Of a stretch of 64,000 nucleotides of DNA, positions 17,679 through 26,856 are shown in pieces. The position numbers and the translations under genes are program-made. The notes below the pieces were generated by a model that saw only the letters and a list, made by a program, of their open reading frames with translations, did no database searches and had not been told where the DNA came from. Source of the stretch: Pseudomonadota bacterium (lineage in GTDB: Bacteria; Desulfobacterota; Binatia; Binatales; Binataceae). Numbering within the stretch: the first letter of the stretch is position 1; every line of letters starts with the position of its first letter. The DNA lies in NCBI GenBank assembly GCA_021325355.1, contig JAJPHI010000018.1:124001-188000 (forward strand), written 5' to 3'.

Positions 17679-18961
17679 GTAATGAGCAGATATCGCGGCT
17701 CTGCGGCTTCGCCGGGGTCCTGTTCGGCATCTTCCTGGCGAACTTTTTTTACTGGGCCAACTTTACGCTCAGTAAGGATCTGCCCGGATATGGCTATTCG
17801 ATTTTCGGGTACCATTTGGACCATCCGCGAGTAGTCATTTTATCTTTCGGCGTGATCATCAGCATCTTGATGCTGATCGGCGGGATCGCCTGCCTGATGC
17901 ACTGGCCACGCCTGCAGTATTTCGTCGGCTGCCTGGCCGTGGTTTTCACGGTCTGGGCGGGATGCCGTATCGTGCTGAACGACGCCAATCTGCTGCTGCA
18001 GCTTTCGCGGCAGACCGACTGGTGGTCGCTGATGAACGGCTCGCCGATCGCGGAATCGCAGATGGAGCCCGACGTCTTCCCGGTGCTGAGTTTCGAGACG
18101 CTTTACGATCGCATCTTCAGCGGCTGGACCTACCTCGGACTCGGCTGGTATGCCGCATTGGCGACGGGCCTGGGATTGATAGCCGGCGCGTTCGCGGCCG
18201 ACCGCCGTGAACGTCTCCGCCTCGGTACGGCGACGGCCGTGGCCTGTGCCCTGATGATCGCTTTCAGCCTCGCGCGGCCGATAGCGTCGCAAGCGGCCTT
18301 TGCCCGCGGCGTCGCCTATCAGGCCGAGGGCAAGTATGCGCAGTCGCTGGCCGCTTTCCGCCGTGCGATGGTCCTCGATCGCTGGTACGGACTGAACCCG
18401 CGCGTCTATCAGCGGATGGGCAGCATCTATGCGGCGATGCGCGAAACCGGTCAGCCGGAATACAAGGTTTATCTGGCCGAGCGCCTGTTCGCCGAAGATC
18501 AGCTACAGGCGAGCGTCGGTGACATTCCGCGCGCCATCAGACTCTACGACGAACTGATTACTCAGCCCGGCGATTTCGGTGAGATTGCGCGGATTCGCGC
18601 CAATGACATGCGTTTGGTCCTGGGCTGGCATCTGTTCCAGGCGGGCGCGTTCGGTCAGGCGGTCACGCAATGGGACCAGGTGCTCCGCAACGATCATTAC
18701 AACTGGCTGGCGGCTTACTACGTTGGGATGGGCTACCCGACCGTGGGACGCTATCAGGATTTGAAGCGAGTCAGCGAAGACTATCTGAGCCGATGCAGTG
18801 ATGCGCTGATGACGGGGCTTCTCTATAACAATCTCGGTGACGCGGAGAACTGGCTTGGTAACCCCGGCGCCGCCCATTACGATTATTACCTGTCCTATCA
18901 TATTGACTATACATTCAATACGCGCGGAGCGAGCGCGAGCTCCGGTCCGGGAGTTTTTTGA
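17675..18961 (+). CDS. Membrane protein with C-terminal TPR-like repeats
   Basis: A 428-residue protein of unknown function. About five hydrophobic helices lie in the first 210 residues (for instance 8-28, 52-72, 76-96, 150-172, 184-204). A soluble helical region follows, with TPR-like units such as AFARGVAYQAEGKYAQSLAAF, IPRAIRLYDELI and WHLFQAGAFGQAVTQW. It starts with GTG overlapping the flippase stop (GTGA) and ends one base into the next ATG (TGATG), so it is tightly coupled on both sides. It may scaffold the export or glycan-transfer complex; no catalytic motif is seen. Confidence 0.75.
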   Translation: MSNEQISRLCGFAGVLFGIFLANFFYWANFTLSKDLPGYGYSIFGYHLDHPRVVILSFGVIISILMLIGGIACLMHWPRLQYFVGCLAVVFTVWAGCRIVLNDANLLLQLSRQTDWWSLMNGSPIAESQMEPDVFPVLSFETLYDRIFSGWTYLGLGWYAALATGLGLIAGAFAADRRERLRLGTATAVACALMIAFSLARPIASQAAFARGVAYQAEGKYAQSLAAFRRAMVLDRWYGLNPRVYQRMGSIYAAMRETGQPEYKVYLAERLFAEDQLQASVGDIPRAIRLYDELITQPGDFGEIARIRANDMRLVLGWHLFQAGAFGQAVTQWDQVLRNDHYNWLAAYYVGMGYPTVGRYQDLKRVSEDYLSRCSDALMTGLLYNNLGDAENWLGNPGAAHYDYYLSYHIDYTFNTRGASASSGPGVF

Positions 18962-21900
18962 TGAGTCGTTGGCGGCGTTATCTGGCCGGCCGCGAGGGTC
19001 GGCTGGCTCTGTTGTGCGTAGTCGGCTGCGGTATCGCGTTGGGCTATTTCATCTGTCGCACCTTCGTGATGCCCCTGACCAAAACCTATCCGCCTGACTT
19101 CGGCAAAGCCCAATGGATTCAGGTCGCGGACAAGGGCGACGCGGGATATTTCCGCAAGGATCTGTATATCGAGAGCGATATCGAGAGCGCGTGGCTGATG
19201 ATCGCCGCGACTGGCTCGTATCAGTTGGTAGTCAACAACGTCCAGCTTGATAACTATGAATTTCCCGGCGCCCGACCGAGTAATATCTACGATATAACCG
19301 CGCTGCTGGCCCCCGGTCAGAATGTGGTCGCGGTCTACGTCGCCGGCGATTCCTCGATTGGCCGCCGGCAGATTATCGTGCGCGGCTCGATCAAGGTGGC
19401 CGGCGCGCCGGCGCGGGAATTCGTCACCGATACGACGTGGCGCGCCACCCCGGCGGCCTCCTCGATTCCCGGCGGCGCCCTGTGGTCGGCGCCGGCCTAC
19501 GATGACTCGTCGTGGCGGTTCGCCGCGGCGGCAGGCACGCCGGCGGATATCTCGATGCTGTTGCCGCTCAGCGTCGATCCGCGTCTGCTCACGGCCTGGG
19601 CGCACGGCAAGTGGATTACCGGGCCCAATAACGTGCGCGGCGCGATGATTTTCACCAACCGCTTCCACGCCGCCGAACGCCCGCGCGCCGGATGGCTCGA
19701 GCTGGCGGCCAACGGCGCCTATAGCGTCACCGTCAACGGTCAGCTCGCGCAAACCGTGCCCACGACCGTGGAGGCCGAGCTCTTCGGGCCCAACGCCCCG
19801 GTCATCCTGACGGGAACGGCGACGCGTTATTCCAAGCTGCCGGTGCTGATTACGCCGCGCGGCGGATTGCCAGGTTCGCATATCTATTCAGCGATCGAGC
19901 AGAGCCAGCTCACGCAGTTCAAGAACAGCGCGGAAAGCACCAACACCAACGTCTCCCTGGTCGGCGCGAGCGTCTCGGCGATCATCTCGTCGAACGCGAA
20001 GTACAATGGCAACGAGTCCGGCTCGCAGGCGAGTCCGAGCCAGTCGACCGATCAGATCGGCGCGACGATCGATCCCAACACCGGTGAACCGACCTCCTCG
20101 CTCGGCTCCTCCAGCTTGACTTCGAGTACGGCGACCACCTTCTCCACCTCCACCAACTCGATAGCCTCGGGTAACTCAGTCACATCATTGGGCGGAACGC
20201 TGCCGTATGGCGGTGGCGGCGGGATGGGCGGCGGCGGCTCGCTCGGCGGCCCGACCGGCTACGCCGGCAACGCGTCCTATGCGAGCGCGGGCCAGCCGCA
20301 GCCGTCGATGCAGGCCGTCGTACCGTCCGGACCGGCCTCCACGGGCGGCGCGACCGGCGGCGCGGCGAGCACCAATGGACAGGGGCATAACGGTGGCCAG
20401 GGGTCGCAGAGCAATTACAAGTACGCCGGTTCGCTGGGCGCGACCAAGTCGCTCTCGCCCGCCCAGATCATGGCGATCCCCGATAATCCCGATACGACGC
20501 CGAACGCGCCGCCCAGCACTGGCGACATCTCGCCACCGCCGGCGCCGACCGCTGCCCAGGTTTTTCCTTTGACGATGACGCCGGGCGATGCGCCGCAGAC
20601 CGCGCTGGCGCTGACCGCCTATGATATTTCACCCTATCTGCGAGCCGGCGAGAACACGATCGTAATCCGGCTGCACGCCGGCCTCGGCGCGCCGGCCCTG
20701 ATGGCCGACGGCCTTGCCGAATTTCCCGACGGTCATCTATGGCGAATCGCGACCGGTCCCGGATGGAACGTGCGGCTGCCCAATCTTGACGGCTCGGCGC
20801 GGGAGATCCCGGCTTCAATCGCCGGCGATTTCGTCGCGGCACCGTGGGGTCCGCCGGTCTGGGTGGCCGCGAACGGGATTCTGGTTCCGGGTCAGGACAC
20901 CTGGATCGCCCGCAACTGGACCCTGACCATCCTGCCCGTGACCGCCGCGCTGGTTCTCCTTTGGTATTTCGTCGGGCTGCTGTTCGCGAAACCGGACGTT
21001 GGTCCCGAACCGGTGTGGAGCTTCGACGCGCTGCTGCACGTGCCGATTGGGCTCGCGGTGCTGGCGATGTTCCTGAGCACCTTCGACGTCCGACTACCCT
21101 ACGATTGGTGTTTCACGCCGGTTATCGCGTGGTCGCTGATCGTTCTGTTCCTGCTCAGCAAGCTGTTGCTGTTCGCGGCCCGACAACCTGCGCCGCTCCG
21201 CTTATCGACCGCAACGACCGAACCGCGGCGCTTCGAATGGCAATGGATCGCGCTCTTCGCGATCGTGGTGATCGGCTTTCTGCTGCGCTTCGATCGCTTC
21301 AACAAGACCTGGATGGTGCATGACGAGACGGCGATGGTCGTGGCGTCGTGGGCGATACCCAAGTATGGGTTTCCGCTGGTCCACGCCGGCAGCTATACGC
21401 GCTATCTGGCGACCTACGAGCTCGTGCCCTATCCGATAGCGTTCTTCACGGCGTTTCTCGGGCGATGTATCACCGCGTATCGCCTGCCCAGTCTGATTTT
21501 CTCGACGCTGACCATTGGTCTGGTCGGCTATATTGGGCGCCGGATGTTCGATTGGCGCGTGGGCCTTCTGGCGGCGCTACTATGGGCGCTTCTGCCGATA
21601 CCGATCAACTGGGCGAAGGACGCCTTCTATCCGTCGCAGGAGGGATTCTTCTCGGCGCTGACCTTCTGGTGCTTCTGGGAGACGATCAAAGGACGCGGCA
21701 TCAACGCGAAATTCATGCGCCTGACGTCGCTGTTCTTTATCCTTCAGTATTTTTCCTGGGAGGCCAGCGGGTTCGTTGTCATTACCCTGTTTGTCGCGAT
21801 TCTGGTGATCAAGTGGGGACAGTGGGACGAATGGGTCCTTGATCCGACGCTCTGGCGCTGCTTCGCGGTGGTTTCGACGGTCGTCATTTGCCAGCTCTGT

Positions 21901-22866
21901 TACCGACAGATCTCGGGCGCCGCCGACTATCTGGGCGTGATGAAGGACTTGAGCGATATTTGTACGCCGGCGATAGTTCCGCTCGACCGCCTGGTGTTCA
22001 ACCCGCTGTACTATCTCGGAATACTATTCTTCGCGGAAAATCATATCCTGATAACGATCGTCGCCATTCTCGCGATTCCGCTGGCGTTTCGGAATCGCGC
22101 CCTGCTCTATATCGACGTCTGTCTGATTGCACTGTATATCTGCTATACATTTTTCCTCGACCACTACGCGCCGCGTTACTGCTTCATCTGGCTCTCGTCG
22201 CTGGTGCTGGCAAGCGCCGCCAGCTTCATCGCGCTCTGTGATCTGTTCGCCGAGATTCGCCTGCCGCGCTGGAACACTGCGCTCAAAGCCATCTCGATGA
22301 CCATGGCGATGGTTATCCTGGTGCTGGCCAGCAATCAGAAGGTGATGCGGCTCTATCGTCTCGCGCCGGATCCCGAAATTCCGGTTTGGTACGATCGCGT
22401 TAACGTTCCCTACAAAACCAACTATCACGACCCGAACATGTACGTACTGAACCACATGCTTCCGGGGGATATCGTGGTCTCGATGAACCCGCACATGTTC
22501 TTCTTTGATTCGGGCGGCACGATCCGCCCCGACTACTGCCTGAACAGTCTGCTGGCGTTGCGGATGTTCTACGACGGCGGAATCAAGCCGATCACGCTAA
22601 TCGATAAATGGCTCGGTTCGCCGCAGCTACGCAACCTGGGTGAGATGCAGGACGTGACGGCGCGCGCCGGACGCGTGTGGATTATCGGCACCTCGCTGCA
22701 CGATCACAGTCCTGCGGTGTCGAATTTCATCAGCCGCAACGGCCGGCTGGTGTTCGAATCGGTCAAGGAGCAGGTCTGGCTGATCAACAGCGTACCGACG
22801 CAGCCGCACACCACATTTCAAGGGTCAGCCAGTTCCGCCGACCTCAGCCCCGCGAAACCGGGCTGA
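18961..22866 (+). CDS. Giant GT-C membrane glycosyltransferase with extracytoplasmic jelly-roll domains
   Basis: A 1301-residue protein. One TM (about 14-33) precedes an exported region with two regions like the alpha-L-rhamnosidase N-terminal jelly-roll. The first ends in IYDITALLAPGQNVVAVYV (about 104-122). The second starts around WLELAANGAYSVTVNGQ (about 245-262) and seems to resume at TAYDISPYLRAGENTIVIRL (about 556-575). Between the two parts of the second lies roughly 270 residues rich in Ser, Thr, Gly and Gln, including a GGGGGMGGGG run. From about 658 a multi-span GT-C/PMT-like module follows, with MVHDETAMV near 785 holding the likely catalytic acid. It should transfer a sugar from a polyprenyl-phosphate donor on the periplasmic side. 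It is the last gene of the operon, 7 bp from convergent dapA. Confidence 0.8.
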   Translation: MSRWRRYLAGREGRLALLCVVGCGIALGYFICRTFVMPLTKTYPPDFGKAQWIQVADKGDAGYFRKDLYIESDIESAWLMIAATGSYQLVVNNVQLDNYEFPGARPSNIYDITALLAPGQNVVAVYVAGDSSIGRRQIIVRGSIKVAGAPAREFVTDTTWRATPAASSIPGGALWSAPAYDDSSWRFAAAAGTPADISMLLPLSVDPRLLTAWAHGKWITGPNNVRGAMIFTNRFHAAERPRAGWLELAANGAYSVTVNGQLAQTVPTTVEAELFGPNAPVILTGTATRYSKLPVLITPRGGLPGSHIYSAIEQSQLTQFKNSAESTNTNVSLVGASVSAIISSNAKYNGNESGSQASPSQSTDQIGATIDPNTGEPTSSLGSSSLTSSTATTFSTSTNSIASGNSVTSLGGTLPYGGGGGMGGGGSLGGPTGYAGNASYASAGQPQPSMQAVVPSGPASTGGATGGAASTNGQGHNGGQGSQSNYKYAGSLGATKSLSPAQIMAIPDNPDTTPNAPPSTGDISPPPAPTAAQVFPLTMTPGDAPQTALALTAYDISPYLRAGENTIVIRLHAGLGAPALMADGLAEFPDGHLWRIATGPGWNVRLPNLDGSAREIPASIAGDFVAAPWGPPVWVAANGILVPGQDTWIARNWTLTILPVTAALVLLWYFVGLLFAKPDVGPEPVWSFDALLHVPIGLAVLAMFLSTFDVRLPYDWCFTPVIAWSLIVLFLLSKLLLFAARQPAPLRLSTATTEPRRFEWQWIALFAIVVIGFLLRFDRFNKTWMVHDETAMVVASWAIPKYGFPLVHAGSYTRYLATYELVPYPIAFFTAFLGRCITAYRLPSLIFSTLTIGLVGYIGRRMFDWRVGLLAALLWALLPIPINWAKDAFYPSQEGFFSALTFWCFWETIKGRGINAKFMRLTSLFFILQYFSWEASGFVVITLFVAILVIKWGQWDEWVLDPTLWRCFAVVSTVVICQLCYRQISGAADYLGVMKDLSDICTPAIVPLDRLVFNPLYYLGILFFAENHILITIVAILAIPLAFRNRALLYIDVCLIALYICYTFFLDHYAPRYCFIWLSSLVLASAASFIALCDLFAEIRLPRWNTALKAISMTMAMVILVLASNQKVMRLYRLAPDPEIPVWYDRVNVPYKTNYHDPNMYVLNHMLPGDIVVSMNPHMFFFDSGGTIRPDYCLNSLLALRMFYDGGIKPITLIDKWLGSPQLRNLGEMQDVTARAGRVWIIGTSLHDHSPAVSNFISRNGRLVFESVKEQVWLINSVPTQPHTTFQGSASSADLSPAKPG

Positions 22867-22873
22867 TCGGCAA

Positions 22874-23746
22874 CTAGACCAGGCGCAGTTGGCTCATCAC
22901 GCCGCGCAGCTTTTCCGCCCCGGCGGCGGTCATGGCGATGAGCGGCAGGCGCATCTCGTTGCTGCTCCTGCCCATGAAGGCGAGCGCCTGCTTGACCGGA
23001 ATCGGATTGGTCTCGACGAAAAGCGCGCGCATCAGCGGCAGCATCCGGAAGTGCAGCGCGCGGGCCCGGGCGAAATCGCCGGCCAGCGCCGCCGCCGTTA
23101 AGTCATGCATCTCGCGCGGCATGACGTTGGTGATGACGGAGATTACCCCCCGCGCCCCCATCGCCATCAGCGGCAGGGTCAGCGAGTCGTCACCGGACAT
23201 CAGCGTCAGCCGTTCGCCGCAGAGCCCGAGGATATCCGAGCATTGATCCATCGAACCCGAGGCTTCCTTGATGCCGACCACCTGCTTTATCTCGCACATG
23301 CGGGCAAAGGTTTCGGGCAGGATGTTCGAACCGGTACGACCCGGGATATTGTAAACGAAGAGCGGCAGATCGACGGCGGCCGCGATCGTCTGGTAGTGGC
23401 GGAAGATCCCGTCCTGCGTCGGCTTGTTGTAATAGGGCGAGATCAGCAGGGCCGCATCGGCGCCGGCTTCGCGGGCGAAGGTGGTCAAGCGGACGGCTTC
23501 CGCCGTGGAGTTGGAGCCGGTGCCGGCGATCACCGGCACGCGCCGCCGTGCCTGTTCAATGACCAGTCGGATGACCTGTTCGTGCTCGGCATGCGACAAC
23601 GTCGCCGATTCGCCGGTCGAGCCGCACGGCACGAGCCCGTCGATTCCGGACTGAATCTGCCATTCGACCAGGTCGCGCAGGGCGCGTTCGTCCACCGCGC
23701 CGTCGCGGAACGGCGTAATCAATGCAGAGAAGGCGCCAGTAAACAT
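22874..23746 (-). CDS. dapA: 4-hydroxy-tetrahydrodipicolinate synthase
   Basis: 290 residues. Condenses pyruvate and aspartate semialdehyde in lysine/meso-DAP synthesis. VPCGSTGESATL near residue 41 is the pyruvate-binding loop (GSTGE rather than the commoner GTTGE). YNIPGRTG near 132 holds the catalytic Tyr, and VVGIKEASG near 158 holds the Schiff-base Lys. Full length. It is the last gene of lysA-dapF-dapA, starting 3 bp after dapF. Confidence 0.97.
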   Translation of the reverse strand: MFTGAFSALITPFRDGAVDERALRDLVEWQIQSGIDGLVPCGSTGESATLSHAEHEQVIRLVIEQARRRVPVIAGTGSNSTAEAVRLTTFAREAGADAALLISPYYNKPTQDGIFRHYQTIAAAVDLPLFVYNIPGRTGSNILPETFARMCEIKQVVGIKEASGSMDQCSDILGLCGERLTLMSGDDSLTLPLMAMGARGVISVITNVMPREMHDLTAAALAGDFARARALHFRMLPLMRALFVETNPIPVKQALAFMGRSSNEMRLPLIAMTAAGAEKLRGVMSQLRLV

Positions 23747-23749
23747 TGG

Positions 23750-24646
23750 CTACGGCCTCCCGTCGTGCTGGACCAGTTCACTCTCGTCGAGCTCGATTTC
23801 GCCGCGAAAGACCTCCACGGCCTCGCCGGTCATGAAGACATGATTGGCGCCCGGTCCATTTTCACGCCATTCGATTTCGAGCCGTCCGCCGCGCAGTTCG
23901 AGGGTTGCACGGCGCTCCGCGCGTCCGGTCAGCACCGCCGCGACCAGAGCGGCGCAGGCGCCGGTTCCACAGGCCAGGGTCTCGCCGGACCCACGCTCCC
24001 AGACGCGCATCCGCAGCCGCTCGCGCGATAACGGCAGGATGAATTCCGTGTTCACGCGACGCGGAAAGAACGGATGATGCTCGTATTGACGGCCGAGGGC
24101 GGCAAACGCGGTGTCGTCGAGAGCAAAGATCCGGTCGTCAGGAACAAAGACAACGCAGTGCGGATTACCCATCGAGACCGCGGTTATCCTGACGGTCTCG
24201 GCGCCGACGGCGAGCGGATAGTCGATGATCAGTCCGTCCTGCGCCACCGGGATATCGCGTCCTTCGAGGATCGGCTCGCCCATATCGACGGTCGCCGCAA
24301 ACGCGCGATCGCGCGCCACGAGCGTGACCGTCTTTACGCCACAATCAGTTTCGACGGTGATCGGATTCCGGCGTTCACGATCCCTTTCGTGATAGAGCCG
24401 CGCCAGGCAGCGGATGCCGTTGCCGCACATCTCGCCCCGGCTGCCGTCGGCGTTATACATCTCCATCCGGGTGTCGGCGCTGGCGGAAGGACACAGCATG
24501 ATGAGCCCGTCGCCGCCGATCCCGAACCTGCGATCGGCCAGCCGCCGCGCCAGCGTCGAGGGATCGGCCGGCCGCAGCTTATCGGCAACGAGGTAGATGT
24601 AATCGTTGCCGCAGCCATGCATCTTGACGAACGGCAGTTTAGGCAT
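23750..24646 (-). CDS. dapF: Diaminopimelate epimerase
   Basis: 298 residues. Interconverts LL- and meso-diaminopimelate with a two-Cys acid/base pair. Both Cys motifs are intact: MCGNGIRC near residue 74 and LACGTGACA near 222. KMHGCGNDY at the N-terminus and GGDGLI are also typical. The start overlaps the lysA stop by 8 bp, so translation is coupled. Confidence 0.97.
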   Translation of the reverse strand: MPKLPFVKMHGCGNDYIYLVADKLRPADPSTLARRLADRRFGIGGDGLIMLCPSASADTRMEMYNADGSRGEMCGNGIRCLARLYHERDRERRNPITVETDCGVKTVTLVARDRAFAATVDMGEPILEGRDIPVAQDGLIIDYPLAVGAETVRITAVSMGNPHCVVFVPDDRIFALDDTAFAALGRQYEHHPFFPRRVNTEFILPLSRERLRMRVWERGSGETLACGTGACAALVAAVLTGRAERRATLELRGGRLEIEWRENGPGANHVFMTGEAVEVFRGEIELDESELVQHDGRP

Positions 24647-25907
24647 CGGGACCCGGCGGGATAGCGAGGAGCTTCTCGTTGCGAACGATATCCTCGAAGG
24701 TATCGCGCTCGCGCACGACCAGATAGTTGCTGCCGCTGACGATCACTTCGGCGGGACGCGGGCGGCTGTTGTAATTCGACGCCATCACGAAGCCATAGGC
24801 GCCGGCGCTCATCACGGCCAGCAAATCGCCGCTCTGCACTTCTGGCAGATCGCGTTCGCGGGCGAAGAAATCGCCGCTCTCGCAGACAGGACCGACCACG
24901 TCGGCGGTGAGGATCCGCGCGCCGTCGCGCGCAACCACCGGGCGAATCTCGTGATAGGCCTCGTACAGAACCGGCCGGATCAGGTCGTTCATCGCGCCAT
25001 CGATCACGATAAAGCGTTTGGCATCGGTCTCCTTCACATAAAGCACCCGGGTGACGAGGATGCCGGCATTGCCCACCAGCACGCGCCCCGGCTCGATAAT
25101 CAGCTTGAGACCTGAATCGCGCAGCGGGCCGGTCAGCGTATGCGCATACGCCGACGGCGGCGGCGGCTCCTCCTGGTAAGGAATGCCGAGGCCGCCGCCG
25201 AGGTCGAGATACTTGAGCGCGATCCCGTTGGCGCGCAGCCGTTTGACGATGCTCGCGACCTTGTCCGCCGCTTCGTTGAACGGCGCGAGCTCGGTTATCT
25301 GCGAACCGATATGGGTGCTCAGGCCCACCAATTCAAGATTCGGCAGGGTGCGCGCCTCAGCGTAATAGTGATCCACTTCGGCGAGCGGGATGCCGAACTT
25401 GCTGTCGCGATGGCCGGTGGAGATGTGCGGATGGGTCCCCGGATCGAGATCCGGATTAACGCGCAAACTGACCGGCGCCTGAATTCCCAGGCGGCCGGCG
25501 ACGGCAGAGATACGCCCCAGCTCGGGCCGCGACTCCGCGTTGATCATGAGAATTCCTGCGCGCAACGCGGCCTCGATCTCCTCGTCGGTCTTGCCGACGC
25601 CGGAAAAAACAATCTTGCGCGGATCGGCCCCGGCGCGCATACACCGCATCAGCTCGCCACCGGAGACGATGTCGAAGCCGGAACCGAGATCGGCAAAAAG
25701 TTTGAGCACGCTCAGATTCGAGAGCGCCTTCATGGCAAAACAGACGAGCACTTCCGTATCGCGAAACGCCTCGCGCATCACGCGGAAGTGCCGTCGCAGG
25801 GTTCGCGCGCTGTAGATGTAAAGCGGAGTGCCGAGATCGCGCACGAGGTCGCGGACCGCGACATCCTCGGCATAGAGTTCAGCGGATCGATGGTTGAAGT
25901 AGTTCAT
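24639..25907 (-). CDS. lysA: Diaminopimelate decarboxylase
   Basis: 422 residues. PLP-dependent conversion of meso-DAP to lysine. FAMKALSN near residue 57 holds the PLP Lys, and GFDIVSGGEL and STHIGSQI belong to the alanine-racemase-like barrel. GPVCESGDFF near 322 carries the conserved active-site Cys. The ATG at 25907 (MNYFNHRS) is the usual family start, preferred over an ATG seven codons earlier. First gene of the lysA-dapF-dapA operon. Confidence 0.96.
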   Translation of the reverse strand: MNYFNHRSAELYAEDVAVRDLVRDLGTPLYIYSARTLRRHFRVMREAFRDTEVLVCFAMKALSNLSVLKLFADLGSGFDIVSGGELMRCMRAGADPRKIVFSGVGKTDEEIEAALRAGILMINAESRPELGRISAVAGRLGIQAPVSLRVNPDLDPGTHPHISTGHRDSKFGIPLAEVDHYYAEARTLPNLELVGLSTHIGSQITELAPFNEAADKVASIVKRLRANGIALKYLDLGGGLGIPYQEEPPPPSAYAHTLTGPLRDSGLKLIIEPGRVLVGNAGILVTRVLYVKETDAKRFIVIDGAMNDLIRPVLYEAYHEIRPVVARDGARILTADVVGPVCESGDFFARERDLPEVQSGDLLAVMSAGAYGFVMASNYNSRPRPAEVIVSGSNYLVVRERDTFEDIVRNEKLLAIPPGPDA

Positions 25908-26028
25908 ACAGGGCAGGCCGAATGCCAACGGTCACCTTGTACCATAGAGCGGAGTCGGTCCGAAACTCCGGGCTTTTTCGCGAGGTTGGTGGAGGAAAAA
26001 TGCGGCGAAGCGCGGCCGGCGCGCCGGT

Positions 26029-26727
26029 TCAGACCTCGACCGGTATTTTGCGGAAGCGCCGATAGGCCTCGCCCGCGGCAAAGCAGCAGGCGATCAATCC
26101 GACCGCCAGGGCGAAACGCGGCGACGTCGGATGCCACAGGGCGTCGCCGAGGAACGCGAAAAGGATCGTCCCGGGGATCATTCCGATCAGTGACGCCCAC
26201 AGGTAATCGCGGAAATTGATGGGCGAAGCGCCGGCCAAAAGATTGAGGGCGTTGTACGGGATGATCGGCACGATGCGCAGATAAAGGATGATGAAAAAAC
26301 CGCTGCGCACCAGACGATCGGCAAGCTTGTGGAAGCGTTCGCCGATAACCCCTTCGACGAATCCGCGACCGAGCACGCGGCCTGCGGCAAAGGCCAACAG
26401 CGCGCCCAGATTGGCGCCCATCAGCGACCAGACGCCACCCCAAAGCGCGCCGAACGCCAGGCCGCCGGCGATCGTCATCACCGCGCCCGGGACCAGGAAG
26501 GACGGTCCAACCGCATACAGGAGGATATAGATGGCCGGACCCCAGGCGCCCCATGATATCACTTCGGTCTTGATCGTGCGCGGGTTCTCAAACCATCCGC
26601 GATGATCGACCATCAGGTAGAGCGACCCGCCAAGCAGGACGAGCAGAAAGGCGGTGCGGAGCGCCTTCGAGAGCAAAGAGCGGCTTTCCCGCCGCTCCGG
26701 AGCAGGTATGGGACTTACTGCGGCCAT
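26029..26727 (-). CDS. TVP38/TMEM64 (DedA-superfamily) membrane protein
   Basis: A 232-residue inner membrane protein with about five to six hydrophobic segments. The family signature is present: GAVMTIAGGLAFG, then ANLGALLAFAAGRVLGR, then YLRIVPIIPYNALNLLAGASPI. Relatives are implicated in lipid or undecaprenyl-phosphate transport, but the role of this one is unknown. It lies between the lysA operon and rapZ in the same direction, with gaps of more than 100 bp on both sides. Confidence 0.9.
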   Translation of the reverse strand: MAAVSPIPAPERRESRSLLSKALRTAFLLVLLGGSLYLMVDHRGWFENPRTIKTEVISWGAWGPAIYILLYAVGPSFLVPGAVMTIAGGLAFGALWGGVWSLMGANLGALLAFAAGRVLGRGFVEGVIGERFHKLADRLVRSGFFIILYLRIVPIIPYNALNLLAGASPINFRDYLWASLIGMIPGTILFAFLGDALWHPTSPRFALAVGLIACCFAAGEAYRRFRKIPVEV

Positions 26728-26856
26728 CGTGGGATCGCCTAAATTGTAGAGAGCGGCCCGTTATGTGACAACCTTCTGCCAGCGACCAGCGTCCGAAGCT
26801 GGAAAGCTCATACGCGCCCAAACCCGGCGATCATCCTGGTTGCGCTCATCGGATGA

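Noticed and set aside
22866-22874. Bidirectional terminator between the GT-C gene and dapA
   Set aside because: Only 7 bp separate the convergent genes and no hairpin with T-run is visible.
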